28,248 nucleotides of DNA from a virus. The notes beneath the pieces were generated by a model that had not been told where the DNA came from, did no database searches, and saw nothing but the letters and a program-made list of their open reading frames with translations. Shown here piece by piece: positions 1-6,379 of the stretch (the first letter of the stretch is position 1; the number at the start of each line of letters is the position of its first letter). Position numbers and translations under genes: made by a program. The stretch covers positions 1 through 28,248 of IMG/VR virus record IMGVR_UViG_3300027840_000007; one strand, given 5' to 3'.

Positions 1-56
1 GCGTGCCCCCCGTTGCGAAGTATACCTTGTGGATCTAATTTTCTCACCAAATTACA

Positions 57-120
57 ATGTCTTATATATATAGTATATAGTATAGATAGAAGATAGTTCT
101 TGACATGTCTTATACATATA
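57..120. repeat. AT-rich direct repeat pair upstream of the first gene
   Basis: A 16-base word starting ATGTCTTATA is present at 57-72 and again at 105-120 with one mismatch (T versus C at the eleventh base). The start-to-start distance is 48 bp. The space between is filled with TATAG-like words. The second copy overlaps the spacer and -10 area of the candidate promoter at 100-129, which is where an operator would lie. A second, shorter pair, ATTAGGA at 141-147 and 151-157, has a 10-bp phase. AT-rich sequence produces such matches easily, so a regulatory role is inferred only. Confidence 0.4.
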
Positions 121-129
121 ATATATACT
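100..129 (+). promoter_or_regulatory. Candidate sigma70-type promoter
   Basis: TTGACA at 100-105 matches the -35 consensus exactly. An 18-bp spacer leads to TATACT at 124-129 as a -10 element. TATAAT is also present at 117-122, but its spacing of 11 bp is too short. Transcription would start near 136 and run through the structured region towards the gene at 387. The surroundings are very AT-rich, so the -10 match is weaker evidence than the -35 match. Confidence 0.5.
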
Positions 130-135
130 ATATAT

Positions 136-367
136 AGAGCATTAGGAGTCATTAGGATCTGGGTATCCATAAATTAATCCAGCCTGCGGCGGAGAGAGGG
201 ATCCTACTAAATGGCGAATGCAGGTGATCTAGTGCTCTGCTATGTGTAACTGTGGTTTTGGATACCCCCTTCCCCATGGTTGCACTATATGAAGCGTAAT
301 GAACGCCGATTGCGTATCAACTTCAGGGGAGGGTCCTGAACGCTTCACCTAAAAAATAATTTTTTTA
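136..367 (+). ncRNA. Candidate structured RNA or structured 5' leader
   Basis: No convincing gene lies in 1-386, but 136-367 has strong complementarity. GGGTATCCA at 161-169 pairs perfectly with TGGATACCC at 259-267. That helix encloses a CCTGC (183-187)/GCAGG (220-224) arm. Further on, TGAAGCGT at 290-297 pairs with ACGCTTCA at 340-347, enclosing TTCAGG (322-327)/CCTGAA (335-340). A run of seven T lies at 361-367, about 13 bases after the last stem, so a terminator is possible but not canonical. The sequence could be a free-standing phage RNA or a leader of the gene at 387. I do not recognise it as tRNA, tmRNA, RNase P or a known riboswitch. Confidence 0.4.
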
Positions 368-386
368 TAAAATAAAGGAGACTAAT

Positions 387-683
387 ATGCCTACAGTAGG
401 AGTATATTTATCGAACGGGACCTATGCACGGCTTTACAGTGAGCATGGAAATGCCATTGGTAAGCACCTATCGTCTTTAGCAGATAGGGAAGTCGGCGTC
501 ACCGCTCCCGAACCCGTATCCAAGCTTATGCCAAAGAAGCGCGTCATCGACAAGAAGACCGGAGAGATCTTCAAAGACACTACAGCCTATGCTGAGGCCG
601 ATAAAAAGGTCAAGGAGCTAGCTTATGGTGAGCGAGACGGCGCTACTCAAGAAGAGATAGATAACATGGTAGGAGGTTTATAA
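387..683 (+). CDS. Hypothetical small protein, 98 aa
   Basis: I do not recognise the family. The start has a good ribosome site (AAAGGAG about 6 bases upstream) and the stop overlaps the next ATG (TAATG), so it looks like the first gene of a translationally coupled run. The protein begins with a hydrophobic beta-like stretch (VGVYL), then a basic middle with KKRVIDKKTGE. That K-K-T-G-E pattern looks like a short beta hairpin. The C-terminus is charged and probably helical, with no cysteines, membrane segment or signal peptide. It lies upstream of the terminase genes, where phages often keep small accessory genes. Function unknown. Confidence 0.75.
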   Translation: MPTVGVYLSNGTYARLYSEHGNAIGKHLSSLADREVGVTAPEPVSKLMPKKRVIDKKTGEIFKDTTAYAEADKKVKELAYGERDGATQEEIDNMVGGL

Positions 684-892
684 TGGCTGAATGTAAGCAC
701 GAAGACATCAAATACTTCGAGAAATATGATCACGCTGTCTGTCTTAAATGTGGCAGGATTTTCGGTCACGCCGTTACTCAGATTGAAGAGAGAATAGAAT
801 ACAAATACATCTATGTCCCTCAAACTACATATCCTAAATGGCCTCAGATTTATTGTTCTACTACAAGCGATACAGGGAGGCATCTATGTTAA
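683..892 (+). CDS. Small Cys/His protein, zinc-ribbon-like, 69 aa
   Basis: The start follows a strong AGGAGG at 671-676 and overlaps the previous stop by one base. The N-terminal half carries C4-x-H6 and later C20-x2-C23-G, a spacing that fits a small zinc-binding knuckle with a CLKCG turn. The C-terminal half is rich in tyrosine and beta-formers and ends in a cysteine. Zinc ribbons of this size often bind nucleic acid or other proteins, but nothing here identifies the partner. The 3' end overlaps the start of the membrane-protein gene at 886 by 7 bases. Metal binding is inferred from residue spacing only. Confidence 0.7.
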   Translation: MAECKHEDIKYFEKYDHAVCLKCGRIFGHAVTQIEERIEYKYIYVPQTTYPKWPQIYCSTTSDTGRHLC

Positions 893-1008
893 ACATACTC
901 AAAGGCCTCGCTGTGGTCGCTGTGATAGGCGTGGTGGCGTTTTGTTTGTTCTGGGCTGCCATAGGTCTATTCTTTATCCTAATATGGCTAAGGATGGTGA
1001 TGCTATGA
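886..1008 (+). CDS. Small single-pass membrane protein, 40 aa
   Basis: This short frame starts at ATG 886, 5 bases after GGGAGG, and ends at TGA 1006-1008. Residues 7-35 are almost entirely hydrophobic (Gly, Ala, Val, Ile, Leu, Phe, Trp), enough for one membrane helix or a tight hairpin. A lysine lies at position 6 before the segment and an arginine at position 36 after it. It overlaps the preceding gene by 7 bases and the next by 4 (ATGA), so it is coupled on both sides. A longer overlapping frame starting at 813 hides it. Candidate roles are a small holin-like or membrane-targeting protein. No lysis enzyme is adjacent, so the lysis idea is weak. Confidence 0.6.
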   Translation: MLNILKGLAVVAVIGVVAFCLFWAAIGLFFILIWLRMVML

Positions 1009-1133
1009 AATTGTATACAGATAGAAATGGAAAGCTATATTACTTCATGCAGAAGTTGCCTGAACCTATATTTCTGTTCTGGTATTGGAAGATTAATCAC
1101 AAGCTACGACAACGCGCTAGGAGAAAGAAATGA
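1005..1133 (+). CDS. Small basic protein with aromatic patch, 42 aa
   Basis: The frame is open from 813, but the ATG at 1005 is preferred: it has AAGGATGG upstream and forms an ATGA overlap with the stop of the membrane-protein gene. The upstream extension would cover two other well-supported genes. The product starts with a short charged strand, has a hydrophobic aromatic patch near residues 20-30 (IFLFWYW), and ends in a strongly basic tail (RQRARRKK). That patch plus a basic tail could sit at the inner membrane surface, perhaps together with the neighbouring membrane protein. The stop overlaps the next start by 4 bases. Function unknown. Confidence 0.55.
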   Translation: MKLYTDRNGKLYYFMQKLPEPIFLFWYWKINHKLRQRARRKK

Positions 1134-1498
1134 GAAAGCCAGATTTAGATTACTCACTAATGGCCCGGATATATCCTAATGTGTCACGCCAGAGTTTCTA
1201 TAACTGGTTTGAGACAGGCAGGGAATACGAGGAGCTATCAAAACGCGGTATCGCGATCTCACCATCGTATCTCGAGGAGATCTTTGAGTTCATTAATCCC
1301 AAGAGGTTTGATGACTTATCAAAGATGCCCCCGGGTAGGTTAGTAGAAGCAGAGAAGATATGGCTACAAACAGCCTATTCGTATCCCGGTGGCCCAATTA
1401 TTGACCCTCGTCCGAGGAAGAATGCGTTAAAAGGAGTATATTACGATGAAAAAAGTAAGCGATGGTATCCGAGACCTTTCATCAAACTCCCGGGTTGA
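1130..1498 (+). CDS. Hypothetical protein upstream of the terminase, 122 aa
   Basis: Starts in an ATGA overlap with the preceding gene. Residues about 13-30 (YPNVSRQSFYNWFETG) resemble the turn and recognition helix of a helix-turn-helix or small-terminase-like fold, but I cannot confirm this. The C-terminal half is rich in proline and aromatic residues and contains a Y-D-E-K-S-K-R-W-Y segment. The last 53 bases overlap the start of the small terminase gene in another frame. The position suggests a packaging-related or regulatory role, but the family is not recognised. Confidence 0.7.
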   Translation: MRKPDLDYSLMARIYPNVSRQSFYNWFETGREYEELSKRGIAISPSYLEEIFEFINPKRFDDLSKMPPGRLVEAEKIWLQTAYSYPGGPIIDPRPRKNALKGVYYDEKSKRWYPRPFIKLPG

Positions 1499-2072
1499 TC
1501 AGAAACTAATCGCTGAGGTAGGAAGAATCAATCAGAGAATCGACTTCCTAAAGAAATCTACCGGAATATACGCCGGACTGAAGAAGATAACATACCAGCA
1601 GCTAGTGTTCATGCAAGAATACCTACGGGAGGGAGATCCAGAGATCGCGGCGTTCAAGGCAAACACAAGAATAACAAAACAAGCTTCGGCTAGAAAATGG
1701 GGAATGAGACAGTTGGAAAATACATTCATACAATCTACAATAAAGAAGGCCTTAGAAGGAGAAGAGAGGCTGTCACCGGCGAAGATCGCGAATAAGGTGG
1801 CGGACGCTTTTGATAATGCTGCTACTGTAGGGGATGTAATCAAGGTAGCGGAGTTTGTAACTAAGACTAGAGGAGAATACAATGACGGGAACAAGATTGG
1901 GATTAATGTCGGCCTCGGAGTTATCGGAGGTCAATCGACTGAAGAGCTTGAGAAACAGTTTGCTATCCTCGTTGGAGGTGGAGAAGATCAACCAATCGAA
2001 TCAAGAGAGGATAACCTCCTTGATGAAATTACTCTCCGAGACGGAAGCGAAACTGGGGCTGCTGAACTTTGA
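1446..2072 (+). CDS. terS: Terminase small subunit
   Basis: Small terminases bind the packaging site on phage DNA and load the large-subunit motor. Residues about 48-75 (ITYQQLVFMQEYL, then REGDPEIAAFKA) match the helix pattern of the Terminase_2 type, normally written as x-x-F-x-x-E-Y-x-x-x-G-N-A-x-x-A. A helical oligomerisation region follows at about 110-145. At 208 aa the length is normal. AAGGAG at 1431-1436 supports the start. The C-terminal 63 codons overlap the start of the large subunit in another frame, which is an unusually long overlap. The assignment rests on the motif and on the position directly before the large subunit. Confidence 0.8.
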   Translation: MKKVSDGIRDLSSNSRVDQKLIAEVGRINQRIDFLKKSTGIYAGLKKITYQQLVFMQEYLREGDPEIAAFKANTRITKQASARKWGMRQLENTFIQSTIKKALEGEERLSPAKIANKVADAFDNAATVGDVIKVAEFVTKTRGEYNDGNKIGINVGLGVIGGQSTEELEKQFAILVGGGEDQPIESREDNLLDEITLRDGSETGAAEL

Positions 2073-3447
2073 TTTCTTTAACGAGTTCATACTAGGCTGC
2101 GGGAATCTATCAGATGTTCACCACGATTTATGTGAACTAGCTCAATACGGACCAGAGAGACAGCTCACGCTGATCCCCCGTGGTCATTTGAAATCCCAGA
2201 TATTGACCATTGGGTTCTCTGTTTGGAATATAATTTTAGATCCTAATATCAGGATATGTCTCATGAACGCTAAGGCGGATAATGCCGAATCCTTCCTCAC
2301 AGCGATCAAGGGACACTTTGAGTCCAATCAAAAGCTACGCATGCTCTACGGAGATTATGTGGGTAAGAAGTGGAACGAGGGGGAGATCGTTACATCCAAG
2401 AGAACGAACCCCTCTCTCAAAGAGAATACGATTAAGTGTTCCGGTGTAGGTGCTTCACTTGTCTCACAGCACTACGATTTGATTATCCCGGACGATGTAG
2501 TTAACGAAACTAATGTCACCACCAAAGAGCAGATAGACAAGGTAAAAGAGTGGTGGGGCCTATCACAGTCTCTTGGAGATGGTGAGAAGACTCGCTGGAG
2601 AATCGTTGGCACGCGTTATCATGATGACGATCTCTATGGCGAACTGATTGAGAAAAATGATGCTGCGCCTAAGCCTTACAATATTTATATACGAAGAGTT
2701 ATAGAGGACGGCAAACCTATCTGGCCGTTCAAGTTTAATGAAGAACATATCGCTGATATTAGAGCTAACCAGTCCGCTTACACCTTCTCTTGTCAGTATT
2801 ACAATGACCCGATCAATGCTGATGACGCCATCTTTATGAAGGAATGGCTACAGTATTATGATGACGAAGATGTTGTGGATAAGAATGGTGATCCAATTAA
2901 AAAGATGAATCACTTCATAACTGTTGACCCAGCGATCGGTCAGTCTGATAGAAACGATGATACAGTCTTCTGTCACACTGCGGTTGATGAGGATAACAAC
3001 TGGTATGTGAGCTTCCCTTCTGTTGGTAAATTCACTCCCGGCGTAATTATCGATAAGATGTTTGACCACGATGAAGAGTATAAACCCAAGACTACCGGTG
3101 TTGAGGGCGTAGCATTCCAGAAGGTTCTACAGTATATGGTCAATGACAAGATGAAAGAACTGAATAACTTCATTCCGATAACTGAACTAAAACCTAACGC
3201 CAGATCAAAGGTAAATCGCATTAGAGGCTTACAACCGCGTTTTGAAAATGGTATAATATATATACGGAGAAATGATAAGAATTCAGAAAAGTTTGTTGAT
3301 CAGCTGTTGAGGTTCCCTACCGGAACTCATGATGACATGATTGACGCGCTCGCATATATGTTAGACATCGCGTATCCTCCTCGCAAAAAAGAGAGAGATG
3401 AACGCAAAAAGACTCGAAAACCGATGGATGGAATCACTAATTATTAG
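1882..3447 (+). CDS. terL: Terminase large subunit (packaging ATPase and nuclease)
   Basis: This is the DNA packaging motor that docks on the portal and cuts the concatemer. The ATPase half has Walker A PRGHLKS at residues 99-105, Walker B LIIPDD at 200-205 and a coupling segment GTRYHDDDLYG at 243-253. The nuclease half has the RNase H-like acidic triad: TVDPA (D349), GVEGVA (E409) and HDDMIDA (D484/D485). The length of 521 aa is normal. AGGAG at 1871-1875 strongly supports the start at 1882 inside terS. Starting later, at the methionine near residue 48, would still leave the whole ATPase. The first 63 residues are charged and probably helical, beyond the usual ATPase core. Confidence 0.95.
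   Translation: MTGTRLGLMSASELSEVNRLKSLRNSLLSSLEVEKINQSNQERITSLMKLLSETEAKLGLLNFDFFNEFILGCGNLSDVHHDLCELAQYGPERQLTLIPRGHLKSQILTIGFSVWNIILDPNIRICLMNAKADNAESFLTAIKGHFESNQKLRMLYGDYVGKKWNEGEIVTSKRTNPSLKENTIKCSGVGASLVSQHYDLIIPDDVVNETNVTTKEQIDKVKEWWGLSQSLGDGEKTRWRIVGTRYHDDDLYGELIEKNDAAPKPYNIYIRRVIEDGKPIWPFKFNEEHIADIRANQSAYTFSCQYYNDPINADDAIFMKEWLQYYDDEDVVDKNGDPIKKMNHFITVDPAIGQSDRNDDTVFCHTAVDEDNNWYVSFPSVGKFTPGVIIDKMFDHDEEYKPKTTGVEGVAFQKVLQYMVNDKMKELNNFIPITELKPNARSKVNRIRGLQPRFENGIIYIRRNDKNSEKFVDQLLRFPTGTHDDMIDALAYMLDIAYPPRKKERDERKKTRKPMDGITNY
3249..3264 (+). promoter_or_regulatory. Extended -10 promoter site A, inside terL
   Basis: TGGTATAAT at 3249-3257 is followed by ATATATA, the same word as at 6161, 20725 and 25764. 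The -10 hexamer is 3252-3257 and the start would be near 3264. A weak -35 candidate (TTACAA, 3229-3234) is 17 bp upstream. A GGAGA and an ATG follow at once, opening only a 12-codon frame. It lies within coding sequence about 200 bp before the portal gene, so it could feed portal transcription or could be a chance match in an AT-rich codon run. Confidence 0.4.
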
Positions 3448-3455
3448 GAGGCTAA

Positions 3456-5639
3456 ATGCCAGCAGAACAAATTGAAACCACCGAAGCGATGGATACGGTT
3501 CAACCGGACGGAGCTGAAGGTGAAATCGTTGAAAAGGTTTTAGTAAAATCATGGTATCCCTCATTTTTAGATAAAGAAATTGACGGCACTGATGAAGAGA
3601 AGGCCGCCATTTGGGTCAACGACAGACGCAAGTCTATGGCCGCTGCTCGTCAACCCTACGAAGCAATTTGGACTGCAAACGAAGAAGCCTACCTAGTTAA
3701 ACAGGGAACTACTATCGTTGGTGAAGAGTGGAGATCTACAATGACCGTCCCTCTTACTCATGGTATGGTAGAAACTGTAGTCGCAGAATACGCTGACTCA
3801 CAACCAAAATCATTTATTGACGCCGGTCAGGAATCTTATGACCACGGCGCTAAGATAATTTCAGATATTAAGAAATATACCGAGATGAAGGGTGACGCTG
3901 ATCTAGAAGATAATGTCGCCTATCGTTCTATGGGTATGTATGGAACGGCTATTGCTTGGGAATACTACAGAGAAGACCCAGTAATCGTCAAAGACCTCAA
4001 GTCTGTGGATAAAAAAGGTATCAAGACTTGGGATATTTATGAAACTACAGAGTTTAACGACCCTTACCGCAAGGTAATCTCACCTTGGGACTTCTATCCT
4101 CATGAAAATGCTACCACTATGGGGAATATGATCGACTGTATCCGCAGAGAATCTATGGAACTTCATGTATTTAAGGACGCTTATAAGAAATATGAGAAGG
4201 CAGCTGATGTTACTGCCGGTGGTGAGACTGACCAGAAGGAACCAAATCCTCGTCCAGTCGGAGACCAGAAGCAAATGGTGGAAATACTTCACTATTACAA
4301 CAAACCTCAAGATACTTACTGGATTGTCGCTAATGGAATCCTATTAAACGAGTTTGAATCATCTCTACCAGATGAACATAAGATGCTTCCATTCGCAGAA
4401 GGTTGCTATATCAAGCGTTTGAACCACTTCTGGGGTCTATCACTACCAGAAATCATCGCTGGAACGCAGTCTGAGCTCAATACTTTACGCCGTTTGAGAA
4501 TGGATAGAGCCAAATTGAACATCGCTAAGGTATTCCTTATCTCAGAGCGTGCTGATATTGACGATGACGAGCTACTTGTTCGTCCCGGAATGCGTATTAA
4601 TGTTCAAGATCCTAACAATTCAGTCAAAACACTGGACTTTTCAGACACTGGAATGTCAGCTTACAAGGAAGAAGACGCATTATTCCATGATTCACAGCTT
4701 GGAACTGGTGTTTCTGACCCTTCAATGGCCACTGTTTCAGGTGCTACAGCCACCGAATCAGCCATTGTTAAGGAATCTACCCTAAAAAGAATCCGCGCGG
4801 GCATGAATATCTTCCGTGTTACCTATACAAATCGTCTTGGACGCCTTCGTTTGGCCAATATCCTAGCTGCTTATCGTGATCCTATGAAGGTAAACGAGGT
4901 TACTGGGGCTGATGGAGAGGTAAAAGCTGACGCAGTTTATCGTCAGATCCAAGTTGAAGACCCTAAAACAGGCGCTTTAAGCTCAATTACGGTTAATCCA
5001 GATGAAATCCGTGGTGAATATCACTACAGAAGTGAGTCTATGAGCTCGATTCCACTATCTAAAGCACTACAAGAACAGAGATCTGAAATGCTATTTGACC
5101 GTCTTATCCAGCTACCTACCACAGATCCTACCAAAGCTACTAAATGGCTGATGACAGCCCACCAAGAAGACCCTTACGCAGTCCTATTTGATAACATTGA
5201 TACTGCTGGTCCAGAACTAGCCTCCGAAGAGAACGCTAGAATGATGCAGGGTGGTCAATTACCGGGCACTATCGGTGCTACTCCTGAACACACCATGAAG
5301 CACTTGATGTATGTTAGAGAGAATGCTTGGGTTATCCCTGAGAATATCGACCAGATCTTCACTACTCACATCAATTCTGAGTTGAATCCAGTGACTCCTG
5401 CCGGTGTAGGTGGCCTAGCTGCCCCAGTTGGCGCAGAGGGCGCTCCTATGAGCGTTGGTGGACCTACCGGGTCTGCTCCTATGGAAGGTCAAATGACTGG
5501 TCCTGAAGGCGGTGCTCCGACTCCAGCCGGAATGCCACAAGCCGCAGGCGTCCCGGGACAACCTCAAGGTGGGAATCCAATGCTACCTGACATGAGTGCA
5601 GATGGACAACAGCAAGGCGTTAACGCTTCAATACAATAA
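3456..5639 (+). CDS. Portal protein
   Basis: The portal is the dodecameric ring at one capsid vertex through which DNA enters and leaves. The gene follows terL by 8 bases, with AGGAGG before the start. At 727 aa it is in the large-portal range typical of podoviruses. The N-terminal half has the usual portal features: an early charged helical domain, a segment VETVVAEYADSQP, and an alternating charged region with W-D-I-Y and SPWDFYPHE. Helical stem-like segments follow near residues 330-360. From about residue 645 the C-terminus is rich in Gly, Pro, Ala and Gln and probably disordered inside the head. The call rests on position, size and motif style, without an alignment. Confidence 0.85.
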   Translation: MPAEQIETTEAMDTVQPDGAEGEIVEKVLVKSWYPSFLDKEIDGTDEEKAAIWVNDRRKSMAAARQPYEAIWTANEEAYLVKQGTTIVGEEWRSTMTVPLTHGMVETVVAEYADSQPKSFIDAGQESYDHGAKIISDIKKYTEMKGDADLEDNVAYRSMGMYGTAIAWEYYREDPVIVKDLKSVDKKGIKTWDIYETTEFNDPYRKVISPWDFYPHENATTMGNMIDCIRRESMELHVFKDAYKKYEKAADVTAGGETDQKEPNPRPVGDQKQMVEILHYYNKPQDTYWIVANGILLNEFESSLPDEHKMLPFAEGCYIKRLNHFWGLSLPEIIAGTQSELNTLRRLRMDRAKLNIAKVFLISERADIDDDELLVRPGMRINVQDPNNSVKTLDFSDTGMSAYKEEDALFHDSQLGTGVSDPSMATVSGATATESAIVKESTLKRIRAGMNIFRVTYTNRLGRLRLANILAAYRDPMKVNEVTGADGEVKADAVYRQIQVEDPKTGALSSITVNPDEIRGEYHYRSESMSSIPLSKALQEQRSEMLFDRLIQLPTTDPTKATKWLMTAHQEDPYAVLFDNIDTAGPELASEENARMMQGGQLPGTIGATPEHTMKHLMYVRENAWVIPENIDQIFTTHINSELNPVTPAGVGGLAAPVGAEGAPMSVGGPTGSAPMEGQMTGPEGGAPTPAGMPQAAGVPGQPQGGNPMLPDMSADGQQQGVNASIQ

Positions 5640-5654
5640 TAAAGGAGGTTCGGC

Positions 5655-5933
5655 ATGATACTGATCGGTAAAATTAAATTTGAAGACAGGGAAGCCCTAT
5701 CTAGGATCTACCACAGCAAAGACTGGGAGGTCGTAGTTAGGATATTCGGGGAAAACGAAAGAGAGATCATACATCGAGAGATGGAAAATACAACCTCAAT
5801 GGAGGATCTAGCATTTGCGCAAGGTCGAATCGCAGGTGTGAAAAAGTTAATTAAAGGAATAGCCGAAGCCGGTAAGAGCTTCGAGAAAGAGGATGAAGAT
5901 GAGCAAGAAAACACCACAACCTACAACGGTTAG
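5655..5933 (+). CDS. Small conserved-type protein after the portal, 92 aa
   Basis: Begins 15 bases after the tandem portal stops (TAATAA) with a near-perfect AAAGGAGG. The protein is mostly helical and charged. Its middle (EDLAFAQGRIAGVKKLIKGI) resembles the small proteins with an x-x-x-G-R-I-x-G pattern that often follow portal genes and are thought to help head assembly. The C-terminus is very acidic (E-K-E-D-E-D-E-Q-E). It overlaps the next gene by 35 bases. The exact function is unknown. Confidence 0.75.
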   Translation: MILIGKIKFEDREALSRIYHSKDWEVVVRIFGENEREIIHREMENTTSMEDLAFAQGRIAGVKKLIKGIAEAGKSFEKEDEDEQENTTTYNG

Positions 5934-6159
5934 CCCAGAGTTCAACCTACAGTTCAAGTCCAAGGTAGAAGAGCTGCAGGAGTGGGGACTAGATAATGGC
6001 GTTAGAATTGACGCATTTATTGATGTTTCAATCAACGGATTAGTCCCAATGATTTCATATCAGGAACTCAGCGAACAACAGAAGGCTAGTTATGCAGAGC
6101 ATAAGAAAATTCTAGCAGAGTCCCTGAAGGTGGAAAAGGATACTATCACTACTAAATAA
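5899..6159 (+). CDS. Hypothetical protein, 86 aa
   Basis: Two in-frame ATGs lie at 5893 and 5899. The second is preferred because AAAGAGG ends 6 bases before it, while the first would touch the ribosome site directly. The protein has a polar N-terminus rich in Thr, Pro and Lys, then a predicted helix with KVEELQEWG and a likely strand-helix pair around AFIDVSINGLVPMISY. There are no cysteines or membrane segments. It is the last gene before the promoter and leader region at 6160-6379 and so closes the portal group. I do not recognise the family. Confidence 0.7.
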   Translation: MSKKTPQPTTVSPEFNLQFKSKVEELQEWGLDNGVRIDAFIDVSINGLVPMISYQELSEQQKASYAEHKKILAESLKVEKDTITTK

Positions 6160-6160
6160 A

Positions 6161-6176
6161 TGGTATAATATATATA
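6161..6176 (+). promoter_or_regulatory. Extended -10 promoter site B
   Basis: TGGTATAAT at 6161-6169, followed by ATATATAG, lies immediately after the stop of the preceding gene. No good -35 is visible at the right distance (TACTAT at 6141-6146), as is usual for promoters that depend on the extended TG. Transcription should start near 6176, at the beginning of the structured leader. It is the clearest of the four copies because it is in non-coding DNA and directly precedes a structured RNA and a terminator. Confidence 0.7.
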
Positions 6177-6294
6177 GAACAATTTAGTATCTTGATAACA
6201 GAGGGTTCGGCAATCATCTGGAAGTGTTTTTAGCTTCTGAAGGTAAGCCGAACCCCTTCAGAGCTATAAAGGCTTCCAGATGGAGGCCTTTTTT
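6176..6294 (+). ncRNA. Structured leader or small RNA with two alternative folds
   Basis: Fold one pairs GGGTTCGGC (6203-6211) with GCCGAACCC (6247-6255), with a small GAAG/CTTC hairpin inside (6221-6224/6234-6237). It leaves the terminator at 6269-6290 free. Fold two pairs CATCTGGAAG (6215-6224) with CTTCCAGATG (6273-6282), destroying the terminator, and encloses TCTGAAGG (6236-6243) with CCTTCAGA (6255-6262). The two folds exclude each other because they share bases. This is the classic arrangement of an attenuator or riboswitch. It could instead be a free-standing small RNA of about 120 nt that ends at the T run. The pairings are read directly; the regulatory meaning is inferred. Confidence 0.55.
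6269..6294 (+). terminator. Intrinsic terminator before the scaffold/capsid genes
   Basis: AAGGCTTCC (6269-6277) pairs with GGAGGCCTT (6282-6290) in a 9-bp stem with one G-U pair and an AGAT loop. The T run spans 6289-6294. The 5' arm is also complementary to 6215-6224, so the hairpin competes with an upstream pairing. The highly expressed scaffold and capsid genes follow without another obvious promoter of the same type, so read-through is probably regulated or partial. Confidence 0.75.
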
Positions 6295-6308
6295 AGTTAG
6301 ATAGCAAC

Positions 6309-6362
6309 CCGGCACAAGCCGGCCTATAAATAAAAAAGTAGCGCAACCCCGAAAGGGACCGC
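6309..6362 (+). promoter_or_regulatory. Leader hairpins upstream of the scaffold gene
   Basis: CCGGC (6309-6313) pairs with GCCGG (6318-6322) around an ACAA loop. A second hairpin has CCC (6348-6350) and GGG (6355-6357) closing a GAAA tetraloop, with GCG (6341-6343) and CGC (6360-6362) able to extend it. They are not followed by T runs, so they are probably leader structures rather than terminators. A stable GAAA-capped hairpin 18 bases before the start codon could protect the message or influence ribosome loading. Confidence 0.4.
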
Positions 6363-6379
6363 ACAGAAAGGACATTAAC

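Noticed and set aside
161-267. tRNA or tmRNA gene
   Set aside because: The 9-bp closing helix is present, but there is no anticodon arm, T-loop consensus or CCA-type end.
813-1133. One 106-aa gene in this frame
   Set aside because: The ATG at 1005 has a better ribosome site and an ATGA junction; the upstream part overlaps two better supported genes.
5893-5898. First of two ATGs for the 86-aa protein
   Set aside because: The ribosome-site purines touch this ATG, while the one at 5899 is spaced by 6 bases.
5641-6212. Recurring GTTCGGCA word (near 5648, 6205 and 25790)
   Set aside because: Eight bases, different contexts (ribosome site, stem arm, leader) and no consistent spacing; probably chance.
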